64,000 nt of DNA, taken from Atopsyche davidsoni. Taxonomy: Eukaryota > Arthropoda > Insecta > Trichoptera > Hydrobiosidae. A model generated the notes under the pieces. That model was given only the letters and a program-made list of their open reading frames with translations, had not been told where the DNA came from and ran no database searches. Positions 44,951-56,240 of the stretch are shown here, piece by piece. Each line of letters starts with the position of its first letter. Positions within the stretch are counted from its first letter, which is position 1. Where the stretch lies: NCBI GenBank assembly GCA_022113835.1, contig JAILWY010000024.1, positions 3,972,501 through 4,036,500 on the forward strand, given 5' to 3'. Both the position numbers and the translations under genes were made by a program.

Positions 44951-47510
44951 ATACATGTAACCACGCGCGTGCAACTAGTATAAAATTAATATTTAAAAAT
45001 TGACTTAACAATCGACGTGCGCGTTGCACAAATGATAATCCAGAGGCTTGCTGCAACAGCTTGTCGATGTTATTGAGCAAGTTTTCCCTTAGTCATCGGT
45101 ACATTTGAAATACAGTTAAGGCGCAGGACTTCCGTTGCAGCAGGTGATTAACATTCAAGCAATTCGCATTGCCGGTGTGATGGCGAAAAATTGTGTCATC
45201 ACACTTTCTCTGTGACCCGCCGTGAATTGATTTCTCTGCGCAAACCCGACAGCATAAATAAATTAAAAAAATATATGCAGATACTCTATAAAAGCAATAA
45301 AGGTTGCCCTTTTCAGGCCAAGTTTTTCATTAGTCAGTTTTCGGTGACTAATGAAAAAAAATTCACTTGCAGTGGGTTTAATTGTTAATCCGTGCCTTCG
45401 ACTTCAGTGGTGTGCGGTCCATACAAGCAATAACGCCACGCTTGACTATGCACGTACTCGTGTGTAGATACACATGTGAATACATACTTTTGTAAAAAAA
45501 AAATCAAAGTGATGCGAACATGACGCACTTTCCAAGTTAGCTTAAATTATAAAGTATTTACACGCAAAGCCAGCACTAACGATAAAGTGAGGCGTCCACA
45601 GATAGCAGTGTGCGTGCCCGATAAGCAGGTAAGTGCTGAGCACCTGCTTTGAACATTGCTATGCCAATCGACCAGGTGAACAATTGCCACGAGGAGAGCA
45701 ACTCCAGAAACCATTGAGTTGGAGTGAAATACCAATTTTATTCACTCTGCTCTTCGCGGCTGACAAAGGCGAACGTCCTCAAGTAAGCTAGGTTAGTAAG
45801 TCAGATGATATAAAAAACAGCACGTATGATTATAATTAACGCTATCGATGACTGGATTTATGATATAATATTATTCGATTGACCCTAATGATGATAATAC
45901 TCACTGTACTCCAGTCATTTATATACAAAAGGAAGTTTCCTCTTGTGACAATTTGTATAGGAGCGCAGCGCATATAATTTGGTTTAATTCCACAGCTGCA
46001 TTGAATGCACTTTTTATTTATAATACGTATATTTATATCTCTACTAAATAAATTTATTGTGGAAGAGGCTTGAAACTAATCTAAATTTTTCATATATTAA
46101 CACATTTACAGACTCCCAAGTGATATACAACACGGATCGAGTGTGTAAGTAGATCGATCAATTATTGGAAATTTAACCTTGATCTTTTGCAATCGACAAC
46201 GAATACTATCAACAGCAAAAAAAATTAACATACCGCATACCGGTTTGCGGAATTTCACGAATTCTGGATTAACCGGAAGCGTGTCGGGTTCTTTGGCCCA
46301 TTCAACTCGTTTGACAAATCAAAAATCGCGCCGTTGACGAGGAAGCTGAAAACCGGTTTGGAAACTCTCGGCTCTATTACTCCGATTTGCATGCTAATAA
46401 TACTAATAAAAAAAAATATATATTTGTGCCATTCTCGCGGTCGATTTGTAGATCAGACATTTTTCAAACTATGCCATCGGTAATATTTATCACTTGTTTG
46501 GTATATGCGCATATTATGAAAGCGTTGAGCGTAATACAAATTTTCATATTTAACAAAAAAAACACGGGTTTTTTAAGTGAAATCTTCATCTCTTGATTGT
46601 CATAATACCGTTTTGTTTTTTTTTTTTTTAATACAAACACTCATCGATGAGGAAAACCTGTTTTTTTTTTTGTGTTACTATACGATTCGGTTGGCAGTCG
46701 CTTCGCGCAGACTGAAACCGATTTTCCCGATTCCCGGATGTTTCTGGCTCCGACGTTGTTATCGGGCGCTCGTCGATGTGAGTTGTTATTCTCCCGAAGG
46801 AAGAGTTAAGAGTTAATTCGATCTGCCCGCTGGCTCGAGCCCAACTGAACCTTAGAGAACACGGTAACGCTCCCAAACTCACCGCTTCGCAGTGTTCACC
46901 ACGGTTAGAAAAAAAAAAACTTGGCGCAATTGTGGGAAACTTTGAAAATTTCGATAACGCAATTGACGGGCAGCGGAGATCCTATGAATAGAAGGAAACC
47001 AAGTTCTGAATATATTTTAACTTAATTGAACAACAGTGGTAGAGCACTAAGCGGCGTATCCGGAGAGCTGGTCTTCCCTTGGGAGCGGGATCAGCACCAG
47101 ACCATGAATAAAACACTGAAACACTGAAAACTTGCACTAACATCGCATTCCGGAAGTGCAGTCTTCACGCGGCAGGAAACATGCGCACCGAAAACGAAAG
47201 GAACTGCGACCTCTTGATCATGACTTCCGGATGCCGCCGAAGCTGGCCCGCGGCACCAGACAAGCATTGCGGGGGTGCTTCAAAAACAAAAGAACTCGAA
47301 TAAATGTTCAAAATTCAGAATGTCACTGGAAGATGCGACGCGAACGCGAAGCCGCAACGCTGAGTAAATAAACAAACAGGCGCGGCTCTCGCTCCGGCGA
47401 TGATCGATTCGACTATAAATGGATTACGCAAGACCCGCTCTGTTTGCTGAATCAGTATTCGCTGAAAGGTCACGCCGAAGAGTTTCGACTCGAGAGGAGA
47501 CAAAGACTCA
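44951..47510. other. Presumed CCT intron 1, unassigned
   Basis: A perfect 14-bp hairpin lies at 45323-45358. GC-richer patches at 45540-45780, 46680-46860 and 47150-47500 have open frames on both strands, but none shows a recognisable domain or clean splice borders. Confidence 0.35.
45323..45358. repeat. Perfect 14-bp stem hairpin
   Basis: TTTTTCATTAGTCA and TGACTAATGAAAAA are exact reverse complements around the loop GTTTTCGG. Confidence 0.85.
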
Positions 47511-47539
47511 TCGGGACAAAATATTAGTCAGTTTCGGGT

Positions 47540-47625
47540 TCACCTGCATGGTGGAAATCGAACCGGGAACCCCTCGATGACGACAAAACAGTCTGACGAG
47601 TCAATTTTACCAGTCTAGCAAGCCA
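47540..47625 (-). repeat. tRNA-derived SINE-like head
   Basis: On the minus strand, TTGCTAGACTGG resembles an RNA polymerase III A box and GGTTCGATTTCC resembles a B box, 57 bases start to start. There is no convincing cloverleaf acceptor stem, so this is more likely a SINE head than a working tRNA gene. Confidence 0.4.
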
Positions 47626-49377
47626 AGAGTACCCTGTAATAATAATTTAATGCTTTTGGGTGATTTACTTGACATTCAAAGACAGACTCACAGTTTGCCC
47701 TCGTATAACGCGGTACTCTTACAACACGGTTCCCATTCAATTCAGCAACACGAAAAATATATAAAATACATTTTTGATACATACATGACATAAAAGTAAA
47801 TAAATATGATTAATATGTATATACTCACTTTTGAGTTTCTTATAGCGCGGTTTCCATAATACGAATTAATCGCGTTGTACGAGGGTCGGGGGTTGTTTTA
47901 AAGTCATACATGTAGCACGGGGCGTCACATAAATATTCGATACAGTTCTTTTCGCGTTTTCCGAAAGAGATACACGCATATATTCATCTCTCTTTACGAG
48001 CTGTCAGAAGTTTTGACAGCTGCTTTTTATGGCAACACAAAAGTGTATACTCCGAGGGTTAGGAAGGCTCTCGGGACTTCTCCCTTTATTATTGTATACA
48101 GCCTTTGGGTTAGAATACAACGAGCAAATGGGTTGATGTTTCGTGAATACTCGCTGTGTGAACTGTGAATCTTTGATACATACAATTAAGCGTTTATTCA
48201 TATATAAAAAGTATTTTTTTTTATTACTCAGCATCGTAGTCTTCTATAAATAACTTGAATAAATATATATTTTTTGCATCGTTAATATTTTTAATCGCGT
48301 AGATATAACAGGACTTTTGATCTACATTTACTAAAATTTCCCCATGACACACTAGTGTACTACATATTTTAAATAAAAAATATTATATCAAAATAACTAG
48401 GAGAGCACTAAAATATTTGATCGTGAGCGCTTTTAATCGTAATTTCTTAGCTATAATATGGCTATTCATCTTATACTATAATTTAATATTAAAAGTATAT
48501 ATATTACTCTACTCATCAATTATTATTTATAGGCCAATTGTATATACGATGCAAGATCAATATGTTTATTAGGCATTTATTGTTTACCTTTTTTGGCACG
48601 CCACTGATATTTACCCAATAGAAACAATAAACATTTTTTATTAAGAGTTAAAACGATAAAATCCGTAATGAAATAGTTTTTTTTTTAAACATATCAAATT
48701 TTGCACGAGTAAAATAATAAATATTTAATTAAAACCGCAGAACAGCCGCAATATGATTCTAGAATGCTTCGATAGAGCCCTGCAAAGCCAACAGGCATGC
48801 AATGCATTTTCTGCATCAATAGACCGCACACAGTGACGAGACGATTCCGGGTCAATGAACTCGTGCCCTTTGCTGAGAAGTATGAAGTAATTTTGGTTGA
48901 TATTAAAAAAAATATATATACAATAGTAAATTTCATACGAAGTTCTCGCAAAAGCAACAATAAAATCACGTTCAGCCGCCTTATTTTTCTGACATTAAAC
49001 AACCGTAAAAAAATAAAAATAAAAAAGGTACAAAGTTCTATGTTAACATTTACTTTTATAAATATTGATTACTGACGCATAATAAGCATGAATAGACATT
49101 AAAAAAAAAAAAAAAAATTATTGGAAGAGTGAATAAAGTAATGGGCAATGTTCTAGCACGTGAATTCCAAGCTGGCGTTTATGTACGATCGCTTGTAATT
49201 ATTATATAAATAACTATACGAAAATGACATTTCAAATGTCAAACGTGACAGCTGCAACAATGGAATCGTAAAAATCAACATGCATGTTGTTTATTGAGAT
49301 TTCCAGGGAAAAATCATTCCTTTGAGTGTTGATTTTTTAGAGTAAGAATCATCATCGATTAAGAAATAAATAATTAC
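47626..49377. other. Presumed CCT intron 1, last part
   Basis: AT-rich, with a lone hAT-type terminus CACGCCACTG near 48599. No exon is visible before the candidate first exon of CCT. Confidence 0.4.
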
Positions 49378-49674
49378 ATTATTGGCGAGCTTTGGGGACC
49401 CGTGCAGCAGGGGCAGCTCGTCGTGGCCATTCGCCAGACCCTTCGCCGGTTCTTCGGGATATCTCTCCGCCTGCTTCTGGAGCACGCTGGTGATGATGCC
49501 CTTGCCGTTGGCGAACAGACCGTTGGTGATGATTCCGTTGCCGGGATAGCCGTTGGTCAGCAGCCCGTTGCCGGGATACAGGTTGCTGTACAGACCGTTG
49601 CCGTGGTACCCGTTGCCGAGCACTCCGTCCGCCTTCACCAGGCGGGAGCCCTGGTCACTTTGAATGCAGTTCAT
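49378..49674 (-). CDS. PCYT1: Candidate first coding exon of CCT
   Basis: An ATG frame of 99 codons runs MNCIQSDQGSRLVKADGVLG and ends GSPKLANN. It stops exactly at a donor (GTAATTA) in phase 0, the phase needed by the first identified CCT exon at 29269. Its middle is a low-complexity run of about four GNG/TNG-type repeats (GNGYHGNG, YPGNGLLTNG, YPGNGIITNG). It lies on the same strand, and no other minus-strand gene lies between. With it CCT would be 452 aa. CCT N-termini are poorly conserved, so similarity cannot confirm the link. It could instead begin an unrelated gene. Confidence 0.55.
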
Positions 49675-50060
49675 TTTGTATATATATATATATATATATT
49701 ACGCGTTATCACTAAAAACTTTTCTTCGTATATTATGAAACACACTGTAGTTTCGCAAACGCCACTGACAGGTACATGCTTCGGAAGGACGATTTGATTT
49801 ATTTTTACAATTAACGCAGCGGGATTGGCAGCTGTGATGCGGTGCTCGCGGGGAGAGTGCTGATTTCACTGACGCTGGAGTGCAACAATAATAATGACGC
49901 AAGAGACGCGCGCTGGCCCGGCCGTCCCGCTCGAGCGCCCGGAGTCGACTGGGCACAGCCGGCGGATACACATTTCCACATGCACCAAGCGGGCACGCGA
50001 GCTCGCGCCAGGGGTCGCGCGCCCGCGGCCCGGGAGCCGCGAGATCTCTTATTGTTTACT
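49675..50060 (-). promoter_or_regulatory. CpG-rich promoter-like block upstream of the candidate CCT exon
   Basis: After a (TA)n tract (49679-49700), bases 49810-50045 are rich in CpG (GCGCGCTGGCCCGGCCG, GGTCGCGCGCCCGCGGCCCG) in otherwise AT-rich DNA. The position, 140-370 bases before the ATG on the minus strand, fits a promoter and 5' UTR. Open frames through it on both strands reflect composition. Confidence 0.5.
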
Positions 50061-50618
50061 TAAGCAAAACTTTTAAAAAAACACACACACAATAGAGAGA
50101 CACTTTTGGATCGGTATATCTGTGTCGCCGGTTGTTTGCAATCGGCGTGACGACAGTATCAAATAATCAAAGAAATAATTATTTTAAGGGAAAATACATA
50201 TTGAAAGGATTTAAAAGACTAATTTAGTTTTATTTAAAAATCTGAGATTAATAAGATTTTCAATAAATTAAAAGACCAAAACACTGCAATCGGCCATTTT
50301 GACTGAAACACCAATGACAGCGCATGACGCATCACGCCTCAGTATACAACTCAAATTGTAAACAAACTTCGATGCAAACACAATGACATGCATGACAGTT
50401 GAGATGAGGCGTGACGTAAAAGCGGACGCCATGACACCTGCGAGCTTTTTCGCGCGCTATTGAAAAAATATTATAAAAATGGCTTTAAACTTCGTTAAAC
50501 TCTAGTTTATTACCGAAATAAAGTTTTTTTCGTAAATAGTAAACGTGTACCCTCAATACGGAAGAGGATTTCAAAATCTTTCGTCATGCCAATTGAAGAC
50601 GTATTTAAAAAAAATTAC
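50061..50618. other. Upstream flank, unassigned
   Basis: Imperfect inverted segments (ATCACGCCTCAGTATACAAC near 50331 and GTTGAGATGAGGCGTGAC near 50398) suggest an old small MITE. No gene is seen. Confidence 0.3.
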
Positions 50619-50784
50619 AATAACGAAAATAATAACTTTTTATTTAAATCTTCACAGTGAGTTTATTAGAATATTGTTTTGCATAACTAGTTTCGACCCT
50701 ATACCGGGTCAACATCAGATGCATGACTAAACAGTTTAGTCATGCATCTGATGTATAGGTATGATATAAAAAGTTATTATTTTC
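50619..50784. repeat. Nested inverted repeat with 21-bp palindrome
   Basis: GAAAATAATAACTTTTTA near 50625 is inverted at 50766-50784. Inside lies a perfect palindrome with 21-base arms (50712-50732 and 50734-50754) around a single A. One arm overlaps the hammerhead-like motif at 50690-50718. Confidence 0.8.
50690..50718 (-). ncRNA. Hammerhead-like motif, one core base changed
   Basis: The minus strand reads CTGATGT, then TGACCC pairing with GGGTC across loop GGTATA, then GAAAC. A hammerhead core would need CTGATGA, so the seventh base is altered and activity is doubtful. The layout matches the motif at 39699-39729. Confidence 0.4.
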
Positions 50785-51124
50785 ATTATATCAATGGATC
50801 TTCACCATTCAAATACCTTGTCCCTCAACAACATAAAAAAAATTACAATACATATTCTTACGATACTGTTGTACACATTTTTTTATATAGGTCAGTCACT
50901 CTGAGAAAAAAAATAAATTTAAAAAACGCTTATATTTTGCTGTTTATTATTTGTTCTAAATGTCCATTCATTAAAATTGTTGAAATTTAATACGTATTCG
51001 TCTTTCAATAATAACACTTTTAACGTTTACATATATAATACGAAATTTCATCTTGTTGAGGGACAAGGCATTTGTTTGGTGAAGATCCATTTTTTATTAA
51101 TGATTTGAAATAACTTTTTATGAT
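50763..51124. mobile_element. Inverted-repeat MITE, about 73-bp arms
   Basis: The left arm (50763-50836) and right arm (51052-51124) are imperfect reverse complements, sharing GGATCTTCACC, CTTGTCCCTCAACAA and AAAAAGTTATT. The centre is AT-rich and has no coding capacity. The class is not determined. Confidence 0.65.
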
Positions 51125-51189
51125 TTCTTCACGTTGCGTTTATTTTAACATTTATGCAACAATTGTGTTAATAACCAATACAACAATTA

Positions 51190-51217
51190 TGTACCCGCCC
51201 CGCCTTTAGCGTGTTAA
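51190..51217. repeat. Solo end of piggyBac-type family C
   Basis: GTACCCGCCCCGCCTTTAGC then GTG and TTAA matches the inverted end of element C (39194-39600). No opposite end is visible upstream, so this is an orphan terminus directly abutting element B. Confidence 0.5.
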
Positions 51218-51708
51218 CCCTATGCACTCGAGAGGTGCGTATCAGTCACCACTTTGTTTGGTGCGGTAATTCGATGTGCGGTGATAACTATTTATGGTGA
51301 TTGATATCTTGTTTATGTTTATGTGATCTTGTTATTTAAAGTTCGTTCCAAAACACTGCCTATATAATTTTACAAAGATTATCCAAGATAAGTGCGGCAC
51401 TATTAAGGACTGCACCGTGGACTGCGGTCTCAGTTCGACCTTGACAGCCATGGCAAAAAGACTAGCATTATTTTGTTTGCTCTATAATATCTAATACCAT
51501 TAAGATAATATGTACAATAAATTTTTAAAAAAAGCCGAGCATGCATACAAAGCAAAATTACAAAAATCATGTCTATGAAATTATCTTCGTAAAGATGTAA
51601 ATATATTATACATGTGTGTGTGGTCATTTTAAGTAAAGAGGTATAAAAATTCACCAATAACGCGAGTTGCTGATTGCTCCGCGCGGAAACGGTCTCGAGT
51701 GCAAGGGG
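51218..51708 (+). mobile_element. piggyBac-type element B, deletion derivative
   Basis: The left end CCCTATGCACTCGAGAGGTG follows TTAA. The right end CTCGAGTGCAAGGGG is followed by TTGA, a mutated TTAA. The ends match element A in the opposite orientation, and the inside still shows KPSMHTKQNYK, a trace of the transposase C-terminus. At 491 bp it is about half the size of A. Confidence 0.85.
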
Positions 51709-51719
51709 TTGATTGAAAT

Positions 51720-51955
51720 CGCGAAAATATTTTTAATGCGTTATTCGGGCGCGGGTGCCGACGGTTGGCGGCGCCGGGCGGACCGCGCGATCGCCGGCAG
51801 CCAATGGGGGGCCGCCGTCGCGCGGGGGGGGCGGTGGAGGGGGGCGGTGGAGGGGGGGGTGTAGGGGGGGGGGCGAACAGCTGACGCTGATGTGGCGCGC
51901 TGACGCGGAGGCGCCGCGACGCCGCCGGCTCTCGGGCAAGCGTCTTGTCGTGTAA
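51720..51955. other. GC-rich island with long G runs
   Basis: This extremely GC-rich block includes runs of seven to ten G at 51821-51874 on the plus strand and a CCAAT at 51801. It could be a promoter or CpG island, but no host exon adjoins it. LINE sequence begins within about 20 bases of its end. Confidence 0.5.
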
Positions 51956-51965
51956 TTGTATTCAA

Positions 51966-52908
51966 AATATAAACCCCACGCCAAAAGACAATGAACTCAC
52001 TATATACACGGACGGTAGCATACTCGAGGGAAAGTTTGGAGCGGCTTCTGTTCCATACGAAAACGGCCATGAACTTCCAGCTAGAGCATTGAAACTTGCC
52101 GACTACTGCTCCGCATTTCAGAGTGAGCTCGTCGCTATCAATGAGGCTCTTCGCTGGATATTACTAAAAAACCATCTGGTAGGTGGCAGTCAGTGAAAAT
52201 ACTCACTGTTTATCGCTCGGGGGTGGACGGTATATCCAAACAATCAACCAACCCTCTAATAATAGTAAACACCGAGAATAAGCTAAAAGAAATTCAAGCA
52301 AGTGATGTTAACATCGGTCTTGGTCTTGTTGGCAACGAGACAGCTGACGAAAAGGCTAAAGAAGCCACCAAAAAGAAAATGAACTATGTATTTTCCGACT
52401 TTCCTCTGAGTTACGCAAAAAATCTCCAGAGGAAAATTACAATGGACACATGGAACGAAAGAAACGTAACAAAGATGTTCTTTGATTCTGTTACCTGCGG
52501 GATTAGCTATGAATCAACCCAGCTCCTAACGGATCATGGAGCGATGAGAAGTTCCGCAGGTTCCACTAAACACATGCCCTTGTGATGATATTACTCCACT
52601 AACAGTGATCCACCTTGTGGGTTCATGCCCCATCTTCGGTCTTCAGAGACACCAACTGGAGAGCCAATGTGCCTGGATGACCTGAAGTCAGTGACGAGAC
52701 ACCCTCAGTTGATGAAGTCACCGGATGGCTTCTTGAAGCGTGTCATCGGAACCACAAAGAAGATAAACCAGGGGGTGTAGCTTCAGTCACTCCCATATAT
52801 AGATCAATTCGATCGACTAGCTTGGAAAGTTTCCCCAAATTGTGATGACAAACCTTGTACATAACAAGCAAGGTACCAAACCTATATATAAAAATAAAAA
52901 AAAAACGA
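51966..52908 (+). mobile_element. R1-like LINE, 3' end, copy 1
   Basis: This 5'-truncated non-LTR element covers RNase H, the C-terminal zinc-knuckle region (HLVGSCPIFGLQRHQLESQC) and a 3' UTR ending in an A-rich tail at about 52893-52908. RNase H clades with this wording include R1 and its relatives. A second 3' end of the same family lies inverted at 55154-55437. Confidence 0.82.
51985..52585 (+). pseudogene. LINE RNase H domain, frameshifted
   Basis: The first part reads NELTIYTDGSILEGKFGAAS, with the catalytic aspartate in TDGS and glutamate in SELVAINEAL, then stops at about 52194. The frame resumes as VYRSGVDGISKQ to LGLVGNETADEKAKEATKK, with a late conserved aspartate in ETADEKAKE. 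The expected third motif (TDSRS) is damaged to YRSG. Confidence 0.8.
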
Positions 52909-55138
52909 TGCAAATCTATAAATAAATACATGCACAATATCCCTAAAGCCCTTAATATTTACTACAAAAAAATAAAAAATCTTGTAAATAATTTTTTTTT
53001 TTAAAGCGTTTTTACGCATATTTTTCCCTACACAATACTTCATATCGCATAAATAAAATGTTATCTGTAAAAACGTTTTAGGGTGTCCAGGTATTTGTGA
53101 TATTATGCATTGCACACGCATCATATCACTTATAGGATAAAATAGTTTTTATATCGATCCACGTATAATTTAAAATATATTTGAGTTTTTCTTTTTATTT
53201 TTAGCATAACGTTGGATTTTGCACAGCGTTTTATTGAGTCATCGTCTAAAAAAGGGGCGCAAACTTATTATTTTTAATGTATTTTAAGCACTTATTTCAA
53301 AGCGGTTTATGTGCGTTTTTGTAGAGTTAATGTATTTTTTCTACCATTAATAATTTGAGATACAAAAACGAACGAAGAGTCAATCCTTTGCTGTGATTAT
53401 CGACTATAGATCTTTTTACTAAATTTTAGGTGTTCGTGCTTTCTATTATACTAAAAATATAAAAATATTGTGAGTAAGCAATTTATTTATAAGTTGTATC
53501 TATTCAAGCGATATTATGATATTAGTTAATCTAGGTAGTGTTAAGACTTGTGTGAAAAGGAAAACTTGGCATTATCGTCATACTTGATTTGTATTTTCCT
53601 TCCGCGGAATTAAAAAAAATCTACGGTTTGTACTCCATATCGAGTAATTGAAAAACTTAAATTATATAACCTGTTGTTACTTTTCCCATACGTCAATGAA
53701 TCGTGTTAACCCACGCGGGAAAATTATACAGGAAAATGGTTCAAATAACCGAAAACCGCGAAACCTTATCAAATGTCCAATTCACACTGAAAGCCACTGA
53801 AACAGGAAATAAGTTAAAAAATATATATATTAATATATTTTTATTTATTGTAGGTAGCATGCAGATATATATTTTACTAAACTATACAGCCGGAAGCCAA
53901 TAATTCCAGTTTGATCTTCGATCAAATATAAAAAAAATTACTGTAGAAATAAGAAACACGAATCTACTGCAAGACTCGAAACAAAAATATAAAACCCAAG
54001 ATAAAAATGCGGTTGATATTGACATGTGAAATATTTTTGTCTAGGTATTTCTTATTTACTCATTAGTGGGTCATTCAAAATGGTGGCGACAAAGCATCTG
54101 TGCAAACCGATTTTATAAATGAAGCCGACGAAGAAAATTATAATCGACACTCTTCGGATGGGACAGGTTATATTATTATTAATCAGTATTATTGAGAAAT
54201 AATTTAAGCAAGGGATTAATTTGAGCAATACTATAGCTGTTTATGTTTACGTAGTCTTGATAGCATGTTTTCGAAAATGGCGGTGAGCTCAAATCCATTA
54301 ACTATTAACAGTTCTGTTATATCTCGAAGATTGCAAGAATAACAGACAATGGTGTTAAACCAGAATATATTATAATGTATTTGTAATTCAATTCAAACTC
54401 ATTTCGACGTCTTTAAATAATTATCAAAATGTATGTAATGTTGACATTAAAAGGTCGTTAATCTGCGAGATTTAATTATAAACACTTTGCGTAGTCATTA
54501 CAATCTCCGTCCACGTTGCATCTGACGCAATTTTAATATTTTGCAACGATCGACTATTTTTGTTAAACACACACAGCCTTACATGTGTGAATTGTATTCA
54601 TAAATATAAATAAAAAATAATAAAAATGATTAAAAAAATCAATCAGCGCTGATAACACTTAAAACAGGACGTGGAAAAAAAATTGTCAATGTCATCAGAT
54701 TAATTATTAATCTGTTGTTTATATGATTAAGGTGTGGCTGTGAGAGTGAAAATATATTTGTTATGGAACTGCTACATAACTCAATAACGAACCATTGTAA
54801 ATTTAACAAATAAAAAAATTTAAATAACCTTGAATTTTTTTAATTATAATTATTCGTCCATTCGGTGTGATATTACTGTTTATTGAGAAGCGTCTATCAA
54901 ATTTTTAATATCATTCAATAATGTATTCAACGTTGAAAATCGGATTAGTTATATATTAAACTATTAAAACGATACCACTCGTTTTGAACTATTTAATTGA
55001 TCGTTTAAAAGGGAATTAAAATTGATTATAGTAAAATATCAAGATCTGAGATTTTTGATCAGCAACTTGTAAGATGTTAATAACTTTATAAGAAAAGAGT
55101 TTCAAAGGGACCGATTAATTGCAGGCACTAACCAGTTG
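52909..55138. other. Intergenic AT-rich DNA
   Basis: No gene, tRNA or element terminus is supported across about 2.2 kb. Confidence 0.45.
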
Positions 55139-55153
55139 CGCCATTTTTATGTT

Positions 55154-55437
55154 TTTTTTTTTTTTTTTTTAATAGGTTTGGTGCCTTGCAATTTGGGGAA
55201 ACTTTCCAATTTAGTCAATCGAAATTGTGCTATATATGGGAGTGACTGAAGCTACACTTCCTGGTTTATCCTCTTTGTGGTTCCGATGACACGTTTCAAG
55301 AAGCCATCCAGTGACTTCATCATCTGTGGGTGTCTCGCCACTGACTTCAGGTCATCATGTCGGCATTGGCTCTCCAGTTGGTGTCTCTGAAGACCGAAGA
55401 TGGGGCATGAACCCACAAGGTGGTCTCTGTTTTTGGA
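55154..55437 (-). mobile_element. R1-like LINE, 3' end, copy 2, with target duplication
   Basis: The minus strand carries DHLVGSCPIFGLQRHQLESQ and the same 3' UTR as copy 1, ending in a poly(A) tail (poly(T) at 55152-55170). The 14-base sequence GCCATTTTTATGTT occurs at both flanks (55140-55153 and 55438-55451), as made by target-primed reverse transcription. The insertion is strongly 5'-truncated, at about 280 bp. Confidence 0.92.
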
Positions 55438-55451
55438 GCCATTTTTATGTT

Positions 55452-55965
55452 GCTTAACGCTTTTATACAAAAAAAGTTTCGATTTACACCATTTACAGCT
55501 TAAGATGTGATTGTCGATCGTTAACGTATAATATAATCCGATGAAATAAAATTTCACGAGCAAAAACCTATCAGACAAAGGATTTTCATACGAAGCGATT
55601 CACAACATTTTTATTGTTCCGTGCCGACGCTCACTTGTATGAATGCGCATCTGGCATGAACGTTTCTGGAATCGAATCGGCGCCGCAGCCTTCAAGATTG
55701 GGCTTTCATTCTATCTATCTGTGTGTACGGGACTTACAAGACGTTCATCCCGTGGAGATGCCTCGGTGTTCTCTCTCTCCCTCTTCGTGGAATCGATAAT
55801 CTCCGCCGGGGAGATTCACCTGGTGGGGATAAACAAACCAAATGTCTCTTAAAAAATACTATCAACGTCTGTCGCAATCGGAGCGGAATTGTCGTAAACC
55901 GGAAACTGCGTTGATCCAATCGCAATCACCCAATAGTGTCGCTTTATTTTGGGTGTTTTAAATCG
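55452..55965. other. Unassigned, partly GC-richer
   Basis: Bases 55620-55920 have overlapping open frames on both strands (up to 69 codons), with no domain I recognise and no splice-consistent borders. Confidence 0.35.
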
Positions 55966-56240
55966 GGGTATGCCGATTGTATTTCAAGTTGAAATAAACA
56001 TAAATTTCGACGTAGCTCGGGGTATACCGGTTGTTTCACATTGCATCATCATTTTGATACATATACGAATTTATAAGGGGTATACTGTGCATGTTTCAAG
56101 TAACATCATTATTCTAAGATGTATACGACTTTATTTGACAGCATATTGAAGGGTATTCCGGTTGCTTTTGCAAGTTACATATCATTTTGAAGTATAGCGG
56201 GTATATTTAGTGTTTTTAAGTAACATCGCCTTGTCATTTG
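55966..56240. repeat. Degenerate tandem repeat, about 45-75 bp units
   Basis: Five related units start near 55966, 56021, 56079, 56152 and 56198. Each opens with GGGGTATRCCGRTTGT-like wording, followed by a TTTCAAGTTACATCATCATT-like stretch and ATATACGA. Spacing varies, so indels have accumulated. Confidence 0.65.

Noticed and set aside
46387..47503. Several 60-80 codon frames on both strands
   Set aside because: Mutually overlapping, no domain wording and no splice-consistent borders.
47540..47625. Working tRNA gene
   Set aside because: A- and B-box-like words are present but no convincing acceptor stem or anticodon loop, so called SINE-like instead.
49402..50076. Long plus-strand frames through the CpG-rich block
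   Set aside because: They are antisense to the candidate CCT exon and promoter, and GC-rich DNA has few stops by chance.
51667..52070. Frames rich in Gly, Arg and Pro over the GC island
   Set aside because: They are caused by G and C runs and occur on both strands.
55614..55925. Four overlapping frames at 55.6-55.9 kb
   Set aside because: Open in both directions with no recognisable domain; kept only as an unassigned interval.
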